Below, piece by piece: positions 56,029 to 64,000 of a DNA stretch of 64,000 nucleotides (its first letter is position 1; every line of letters starts with the position of its first letter). The notes beneath the pieces were generated by a model. It was not told where the DNA came from and made no database searches. It saw nothing but the letters and a program-made list of their open reading frames with translations. The DNA comes from Amblyomma americanum (lineage: Eukaryota; Arthropoda; Arachnida; Ixodida; Ixodidae). The DNA lies in contig NC_135505.1 in the NCBI RefSeq assembly GCF_052857255.1, forward strand, positions 62,785,649 to 62,849,648. The letters run 5' to 3'. Position numbers and translations under genes: made by a program.

Positions 56029-56410
56029 TAAAACCGGCGCTCCTCGTAGGCCTAGTAGGGGCAGAATCGTCACTCTAAATAAAAGATAAAGCAAATTTAT
56101 CACTTGCAGTTTTGTTTATAGGTGAGGTGAGACGAAGCGATGTACCGATGTCCGATTTATGGCCAGTGAACGCGCTGAACAAGGCCGAAACAACGACGAA
56201 TTCATTCCGAGGCGAGGGGCCTTGCGTCGAAGGGCGCCCCCATGTTTTTCGCCGCGGCGGCGAGCGCGGAAAATTTGGGTCCAGCCCGATCGCCCTCGCT
56301 GCGCCGCTTTCCACCTCGCTCGGCGTCAAAAGCGGCCGAATCCGCTTCGCTCGCCGGATTTTTGGACAAGTGTGAAGGGGCTCTTAGGCTGGCAAAAATG
56401 ACAATTGTTC

Positions 56411-56419
56411 TTGGGTCAC
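56411..56419 (+). repeat. SINE target-site duplication, left
   Basis: TTGGGTCAC, repeated exactly at 56735-56743 on the other side of the SINE. Confidence 0.85.
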
Positions 56420-56734
56420 AGCCCGCTGCGGTGGCTCCGTACTTAGGGCGCTCGACTACTGATCCGGAGTTCCCGGGCTCGAACCCGACCACGGCGGCTG
56501 CGTTTTTCTGGAGGAAAAACGCTAAGGCGCCCGTGTGCTGTGCGACGTCAGTGCACGTTAAAGATCCCCAAGTGGTCGAAATTATTCCGGAGCCCTCCAC
56601 TACGCCACCTCTTTCTTCCTTTCTTATTTCACTCCCTCCTTTATCCCTTCCCTTAGGGCGCTGTTCAGGTGTTCAACGATATATGAGACAGATACTGCGC
56701 CATTTCCTTTCCACCAAAACCAATTTAAAAAAAA
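56420..56734 (+). mobile_element. tRNA-derived SINE (Ruka-like), tail type 2, full length
   Basis: A 315-bp SINE. The tRNA-like head has A box GCGGTGGCTCCGTACTTAGG and B box GGCTCGAACCCGACC. The body follows (GTGCGACGTCAGTGCACGTT, ATCCCCAAGTGGTCGAAATT), then a CTTTCTTCC-rich part. The 3' region includes GCTGTTCAGGTGTTCAACGA and GAGACAGATACTGCGCCATT, and ends in an A-rich tail. The perfect 9-bp duplication TTGGGTCAC on each side fixes the ends. It is the best reference copy in this window. Confidence 0.92.
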
Positions 56735-56743
56735 TTGGGTCAC
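56735..56743 (+). repeat. SINE target-site duplication, right
   Basis: TTGGGTCAC, identical to 56411-56419. Confidence 0.85.
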
Positions 56744-56839
56744 CTCTTGTATACTACAATGGATTAAACCTGTTATGCGAAAATGGTGCAGACAGGGCCT
56801 ACTATTCTTCATTATTTTATTTCGCTCCCTCTGATATAT

Positions 56840-57262
56840 GTAACGCATCGCGCTGACACCGGTGCCCACGCGGCGCTGGGGAGCGCCCCTCTCGTGTGTC
56901 TGGAACCGGGCGCCAGACTGTTGAAGACCAACTCGACCAAATGCTTCAAAACGCCGTCACTCAGCACTCAAGCAGACCTTGGGCGTCACCTGTTGTTCTT
57001 GTGAAAAAGAAAATGGCTCCATACGCTTCTGCGTCGATTACCGCCGCCTTAATAAGATGACGCACAAGGATGTCTATATCATCTCACGCATAGACGACGC
57101 TCTGGACTGTTTGCAAGGAACGGAGCTCTTTTCCACCCTCGGTTTACGTTCTTTGTACTGGCAGGTCCCCATGGAAGCGGCCCATCGCTTCAAAACCGCT
57201 TTCTTGCCACCTGAGGGCTTGAATGAATTTACCATGATGCCTTTCGTCTTTATTTCCTTTTA
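56840..57262 (+). pseudogene. Ty3/Gypsy reverse transcriptase, N-terminal part (remnant D1, part 2)
   Basis: Reads through several frames as the start of reverse transcriptase: ADTGAHAALGS (the 'I.TG.A.P' entry), QTLGVTCCSCEKENGSIRFC, VDYRRLNKMTHKDVYIISRI, DDALDCLQGTELFSTLGLRS and LYWQVPMEAAHRFKTAFLPP, ending at FTMMPF. It then stops abruptly near 57262, before the catalytic YxDD box. It may continue the D1 linker ending at 54808. Confidence 0.78.
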
Positions 57263-58622
57263 AATGCCTTTCGGCTTCAACCACATACCACCGCTGTCGC
57301 TGCCCCATTTACCTACGCTGAAGCCGTCGAACGGCCGAGGCCACCTAACTGCTGCTCAATCTACTCTACGCATCAAGCGCCTGTGCCTCCGGTACTTCAA
57401 GCGACACGGGATTTTTTCTGACCGCTACCCTCAATCGGAAATCCCTGGCGTACAGGTGACAACCACCCCATCTATTATTTTTGCAGATTGTCTGGTCATG
57501 TAGCCGGAGTTGGTCGTCGTCGCGTGCCAGTATCCCTGCTACCTCCCCTAGACCCGGCTACTGGCGTCCTGAACCTCAATGCTCAGCGGCAGGCGAGCAG
57601 TCGACAGCGACAGAGTCGTCCTCTTTCACCCGACCGCTCCACTTTCTCCAACCAGCGTTTACCTTCACCGTGTCGCCGATCTCTCTCTACCATGAGCCAG
57701 CGTCCAACTCTTCCGCACTAGAAAAACTAGATGGCCGCAGTTCTTGAAGCGACAACGGCGCCGCAAGCAGAATGTCAAAGGCCTCATTGCTCTCCCGACA
57801 ATCTTACCGAAATTTTGTAGAGGTTGTTTCTGTTTTGGTGCTCGTTGATACCGGTGCGGCAGCATCTGCGATGGCTGCCACCTTTTGCCGTTTCTTGTGA
57901 AAAGTGCAACACCACTTTATGGATTCTCGCTACGCACGGCAAGCGCGCAGCCTATTGAGGCGTTAGCGGCATGCCCTGCCAGAGTCGTTATACAGGACGT
58001 TCTCGACGCATTTGAATTCGTCACTTTGCCAACGTGTGCTCACGCCATAATCTTGGATTGGAACTGTCGCGCAGTAACGTCGTCATCGATTGTGCTCGTG
58101 CTGAACTGGAGTTCTTTGCGTTCATTGATTCCTCGTGGCGCTGCCCCTTCTGCTTGTTCTCACAAAGCCGTCGTTGCCGAAGACGTTAACCTGCCTGCGC
58201 GCTCTTATGTTCTTGTTGCCATCACTTGTGACTTTCTTCGCGATAGACTCGTACTTTTACGCCATCGCCCATATTTATCCGCCGCAGGTCACAGCCACCA
58301 AACTACGCTGCACTTGCCCTGTCAGCTGGCCTTACCACGTTGTTTCGGACCAATAAATGTGAGTATCCTTCAGTTGTGCGTCGCGGTTAGTGTCACGGAA
58401 CCGTGCAGCCCATTGATTTCATTCTCCATCGGGATGAAAACGACAATCCACCGTCCCTTGCCGTCAATGCCCTCAGCCCACCGGTTCCCTATCACAACAC
58501 TTCGCCTACAGACGTTTTCCTTCGCTCCATCCACGGAACTCTTCCTGCACCTTAACGCAAACAACTTCTTGCGCGGCTTCATCGGTTTCGCTCCTTCTTC
58601 CATTTCCATCAACCCGCTCTGA
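57263..58622 (+). pseudogene. Ty3/Gypsy gag end, protease and linker (remnant D2)
   Basis: Starts with gag C-terminal sequence: APFTYAEAVERPRPPNCCSI, then a knuckle-like CRLSGHVAGVGRRRVPVS lacking its full set of cysteines. A Ser/Arg-rich stretch follows. Protease is near 57830-57890: SVLVLVDTGAAASAMAATFC, with an intact D-T-G. The rest is seen at 57885-58620 (EFVTLPTCAHAIILDWNCRA; AGHSHQTTLHLPCQLALPRC) in changing frames. The gag 5' part is missing. Its left end coincides with the break in D1. Confidence 0.7.
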
Positions 58623-58779
58623 GCCGCACGTCAGCGGTCGCCCATCACATGGACGCCGGTGGCCATGTCTCTTTGCGTAGCACCCATACCGTGCCTCCGC
58701 CGCTAAGCGTCACGTTAATCAGGAACAGGTTGACTCCGTGCTTCAGAGCGGTGTGAATCAGACCAGCCCTAGTCCATGG

Positions 58780-59993
<1,214 letters not shown>

Positions 59994-60179
59994 TGACTTT
60001 CTCTCCGACCCATATACGGCTTTGGCATCCCGCACCCGTCGCCGGCAAGCTTCACACTTTTCCATTCACGATAACGTTTTTTATCGTCGTAAATACAATC
60101 CGGATGGACGCAAGTGAATTTTCGTAATTCCCCGCCATCTACGCTCCCAAATATGCACCTGTTTCCGCGCTGACCCGCA

Positions 60180-61226
60180 ATGCTTTCACGCCTGAGTATT
60201 CAAGACTTACACAACAATCCGTCACAGGTACTAATGGCGTTACATGTACAACTTCATACTCAAGTACGTCTGCTCGTGCCGGCCTGCCAACACTGTACCC
60301 AACAGCCTTATTGCGCCGCTGGCGAGTTGCAGCATCTACCCTGTCCGCCTCGAATGTTCGACCGCGTTGTAGTCAATTTATACGACCTTCTGCCGTACAC
60401 CGCTGCTGGAAATCGCTGGGTCATTGTTGCCATTGATCACTTGGCCAGGTATGCTGAGACCGCTGCGCTCCCGGCTGTTATAGCTTGTGATGTCGCGTCG
60501 TTCATTCTGCAGTGTTTCATTCTTCGCCACGGTTCTCCTCGTGAACTGCTGAACGACCGAAGGCGCGTCTTCTTGTCTGACATCGTTGATGCTCTGCTCG
60601 CCAAGTACAATATAATTCATCGGACTTGCACCGCCTGCCATCCACAAACAAATGGCATAACCGAACGCTTCATCGCATCCTTGGTGACATGCTGGCCATG
60701 TACGCCGCTGCCAACAAACGAACTGGGATCTCTTTCTCCCCTATGTAACGTACACCTATAACACTGCTACAAAAGCCACCACCGGTTTCTCTCCATTTTT
60801 TTTCTTTACGGCAGCCTACCATCAGCTCCCATCGACACAATTCTTCCCTTCCGTCCGTCCGCACATGAGTGTACAACTGTCTCTGAAGCTGCCCAGCACG
60901 CCGACCACTTCCGCAAGATCGCACAGCCACTGACTACAGGCATTTTGGGACGCCATAAACACTGCCATGACGAAGGTCAGCTTGTGCCGGCCTTCCCACC
61001 TGGTTCACTCGTGTGGCTGTGGATACCCTCTAGTACTCCTGGCCTCTCCAAGAAATTTGTTTCCAAATATCATGGGCCCTACCGCGTCCTGGAGAACACA
61101 TCTACATTCAACTGCATTATTAAGCCACTCAAACCGTCTGGCAATCTCCGCCGCCATGGCCGCGATACTGTGCATGTTCAACGCGTAAAGCCGTATTACG
61201 GCCTGGTTGTATTGTCGGCACCTTGA
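60180..61226 (+). pseudogene. Ty3/Gypsy integrase (remnant D2)
   Basis: Integrase joins element DNA to the genome. The zinc region is seen at CQHCTQQPYCAAGELQHL (about 60285). The core (60180-60761) has VVVNLYDLLPYTAAGNRWVI, where the first catalytic Asp reads Asn, then IDHLARYAETAALPAVIACD, FILRHGSPRELLNDRRRVFL (second Asp) and TCTACHPQTNGITERFIASL (catalytic Glu). A second frame (60945-61226) has the C-terminal GPY/F-type domain: FVSKYHGPYRVLENTSTFNC and DTVHVQRVKPYYG. A frameshift separates them. The Asn change and the shift indicate inactivity. Confidence 0.82.
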
Positions 61227-61262
61227 GTCGCCAGGATGGCTCCTTTTCTCCCCGGCGCCATT

Positions 61263-61405
61263 GTGACGAAGAAGATGGACATTAGCCCAGCCGCACTGCC
61301 AATGCTCCGAGCGAGGTCCTACTCAGCCTGACCGACGGCGGACCACCGCTGCGGCACCGCTGCTTCCATCGTCCCCAGCCTCGCCAAATAAACCACTCTC
61401 ACACT
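61263..61405 (+). repeat. Possible start of the 3' LTR of D2
   Basis: Just after the integrase stop the sequence TGTGACGAAGAAGATGGACA begins a GC-rich block that contains AATAAA at 61387-61392. This is where a tick Gypsy 3' LTR would start. No matching 5' LTR was found, so the call rests on position and the TG start only. Confidence 0.45.
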
Positions 61406-64000
61406 AAACTAATGGTTTAGATAGACTTTTTATATTAGTAGGAGCTGTTCAGTTATTATTAAAAGCCATTTGCGTTGTCTTGAAAGGCACTGACTTTTGG
61501 ACAGTTGGTTGCCGCAGTTTTGTAATGCTCAGGCAACACTGATACCACTGTCATTTCCGTCTTCTGCAAGAAGAGTTTACCAAAACAATACAATTCCTAA
61601 TTATTCACAAAGGTGAAATTTCACTGCTTGAATTGAAGTTGAGGAGAACAATGTTCGTATTTTGTGCCGCGAGCGCATCATGCACAACAGCGCTTGCTGG
61701 CGGCACTCGAAGCTGCGCTAGCAACCTTGGTCAAAGCACGAAAGCCCTCGTAATATCGATAAAGTTCCGCGCTGCTCCATTGACTCGATAGACTATTGAC
61801 TCAATGGCCGTTGAAACTGGCCGTGCAGCAGCACTCGATCGCCTTTGTCTCGATAACTATCGGTTTTACGGCCTTCGAAATGCTGGTGTGACAGGCGCAT
61901 TAAATACCTCAGATGCGCCAGAGTGCGCCAGAGGTACCCAGTTGCGCATCTCTTGTAAGTACGATACAGCCTAACAATGTTTGGTCACACATCTGCGCAT
62001 AGATAAATTCGTGCGCGATCAAAACATGCCAGTCACGCCATGCGGGCTGACAACAATGTACCACTCTTCTTCAAGCATTCTCTTGGCCAACATGGTAACA
62101 TATGAAGAAAACAATGTATATATAATGTAAGATATCCACATGTGCAAGTGACATGTGATGCCCATCTTTACACTTCTACGAAGAACCTGACCAATTTGAA
62201 TATTTGAAAAGACTGGCTCTCGAATCAGCCTGAAGATTTAAAGGGGCTCTGAAAGGAGCTCTAAGAAAGTTTCTGTATGCCTGGGATGTTAAAGCACGCC
62301 GCTTCAGGAATATTGTCCAGGAAGAATATTTTTAATGCTCTTTGTAGAAACAGTTATCTGCGGTCAAAATTTGAATTTCAGCGTCTTCGCGCCTTTCCCT
62401 CACATCTCGACACATTTTGCACGCTGGAAGGTCGGTGCTGCTCCGCCTGCCCCACCTCCGGGGGAGAGCTTCCTGACCCGCCGGAGCTACGCTGATTATT
62501 GGCCGCGGCCATGGTAGCTGCCTGACGTCTGAAAGAATGTAACCAATAGCTATCTCTCAACATGTATAATGCTAGCGACGGAGGAGGGTGCTTGCATGAA
62601 AAAGTCGCCGGAAAGGGCTCACCAACTTTCGCGCGTGGTTGCGGATCCTCTGCTTCATATAGAAATCTATTATTTTGCTCAGGTGTTCATGACAACACAA
62701 TCAGTTATTGAGCAAGTTGATGTCCTCTCCTCGGAAGCTGTTTCGGAGCTACTTTAAGCGAAACACAAGTGTACAATACTTTCACTAACTGAGAATCATG
62801 AAAATTTTCAATAAATATTTGCTGTCCAGATTTTACTACCTTTCATGGGCAGCGACCGCGGTCGCTGCTCCTGTCAAGCATTTTCCAGTGAATACCTTTA
62901 TGGGAGTAAAGCTGGACATTATACGGGGTATGATGCACCTGTCTGCATCTCGGTGTTCCGTACTGCGACATCGGCACACAGATTGCGGAGTAGCCGCCTC
63001 CATAATACTGCGATTAATGACGTCCAATTTGTACATGCATGTCTGCACTTCAGTACGATGTAATCTTGTCTCTGAACAAAAGAGAAGGCATTGCACCAAT
63101 GATATAACGGAGTAGATACGACGATGCGCAGGGGGAGTGCTCCGGGCGCGGCGTGTCATCCCACTTCTTTCGAAAGAGCTTATTTTTGAAGAAAGCGAAC
63201 CAGTAAATGTCGCGTAGCACGTTTCGGTTGTCGTAAGTAGCTGGATTGTTATAATGAACACTTGAGAAACAGACGTACGCTTCCTAAAAAATAATGTACG
63301 CGACTTGCAGTAGCTGACATGCGAGATTCCACTGCTAAGACGCGACCGTCTCAAAAGTCCGCTGACTACGCACTACGCTGTCAGAAGTTTCGCTTTCATG
63401 CGATGCGGCCTTACACTCGCCGTAAAGGCGCGTGATTCGCGCGCCGTGCGTAGTGAATATTATTAATACGAAAGCAATATATGGCTCAGCTGCGTCTGCA
63501 AAAAGTGTCCACATGATGACGTCACTAAAGATGAATGAAAGTGTATGCAAGTGATTATGAGTATTACATTAACGGTGTTATAGGACATGGCGAATAATTA
63601 TGTCGTCACAACTTAATTAGTCAAAACAATTAAGAGAATTGAGTTAATTAGTACAGTTAAAACTAACGAAATTAAGAACGATGACGTCAATAGCGCGACT
63701 ATTACAACGAAATAATTAGTGGGTCCCACGTGAAAAGATCACTTTCAAAAAATGAGCCTCGTGTCAAGGTGATGTGATACAAAAGCCACTTGATAAGATT
63801 ACTTGCCAAAAATGAGTTACGCTCCAAGGTAATGACGTCACACCAAAGTCACATTACAGGATGGCGCAAAATCTAGAGAGTGGTGACGTCACTCCCGAGC
63901 TGAGTCACAATCGCTGCTAGTGTGTACGCGCAGCACACAACCACGTCCACCGAAGCGACGACGCTTAAAATGTCCAGTGACTGGACGCTCGTTCGAGCAA
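61406..64000. other. Right edge, no gene recognised
   Basis: Short open frames only. Near the right end an imperfect direct repeat of about 58 bp occurs (63732-63788 and 63794-63852, both with AAAATGAG and CAAGGT). Four copies of the palindrome TGACGTCA lie at 63517, 63682, 63833 and 63894. A CACGTG site is at 63728. No nearby coding exon was seen that these could regulate. Confidence 0.4.

Larger units (their letters stand above)
54995..56383. mobile_element. Harbinger-like non-autonomous DNA transposon
   Basis: A 1389-bp element with terminal inverted repeats of about 47 bp: left GGGCGCATTCACACATGTCC (54995 on), right end complement GAGCCCCTTCACACTTGTCC (56383 back). The next 27 bp (AAAAATCCGGCGAGCGAAGC and on) are identical. 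It is flanked by TTA at 54992-54994 and 56384-56386. A 3-bp TTA/TAA duplication and G-rich tips fit PIF/Harbinger, though other superfamilies with 3-bp duplications cannot be excluded. No transposase is encoded. Most of the middle is a 138-bp tandem array. Confidence 0.85.

Overview
The window reads as nuclear DNA of a hard tick, probably a metastriate species. Three things point there: tRNA-derived SINEs that resemble the tick family Ruka, a chain of exons encoding a tick-type salivary lipocalin (histamine-binding-protein-like), and tick-like Ty3/Gypsy, I-like, RTE-like and Penelope-like retroelements. There are no bacterial operons and no rRNA or true tRNA genes. Most long open frames are remnants of transposable elements.

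Layout. 1.5-8.5 kb: a forward Gypsy gag/protease remnant (element A), split by a nearly full-length I-like LINE (2080-7687) with a perfect 15-bp target-site duplication. 8.5-11.3 kb: a reverse-strand Gypsy remnant (B) joined tail-first to A. 13.4-16.3 kb: a 1.45-kb tandem duplication, each unit carrying a signal-peptide exon. 16.4-18.9 kb: a second, interrupted copy of the I-like LINE. 20.3-21.1 kb: an unidentified reverse frame beside a forward integrase scrap. 21.7-27.5 kb: two copies of an unnamed repeat R1, one split by a SINE, plus a reverse Gypsy pol remnant (C). 30.3-32.0 kb: a reverse Penelope-like element with a GIY-YIG domain and a hammerhead-like motif. 34.7-39.0 kb: a Gypsy element with two 184-185-bp LTRs. 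41.5-47.8 kb: two RTE-like LINEs in opposite orientations, and a SINE. 47.9-48.4 kb: a CATA/CATG microsatellite. 52.0-53.4 kb: two LINE 3' ends. 54.2-61.4 kb: Gypsy remnants D1 and D2 interrupted by a 1.39-kb Harbinger-like non-autonomous DNA transposon with an internal 138-bp array and by a SINE. 61.4-64.0 kb: nothing coding recognised.

The one host gene I can support is a forward lipocalin with five coding exons: 14617-14742, or the duplicate at 16101-16208; then 23707-23882, 30047-30126, 34473-34574 and 51184-51323. Every junction has AG/GT signals and the intron phases (0, 2, 1, 1) agree, giving 207 codons plus a stop. The product has a signal peptide, six cysteines after it and seven N-glycosylation sequons. 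Most elements between 16.3 and 51 kb lie in its introns, so the gene spans about 36.7 kb for about 0.6 kb of coding sequence. These family calls come from reading motifs by eye; no database search was possible.
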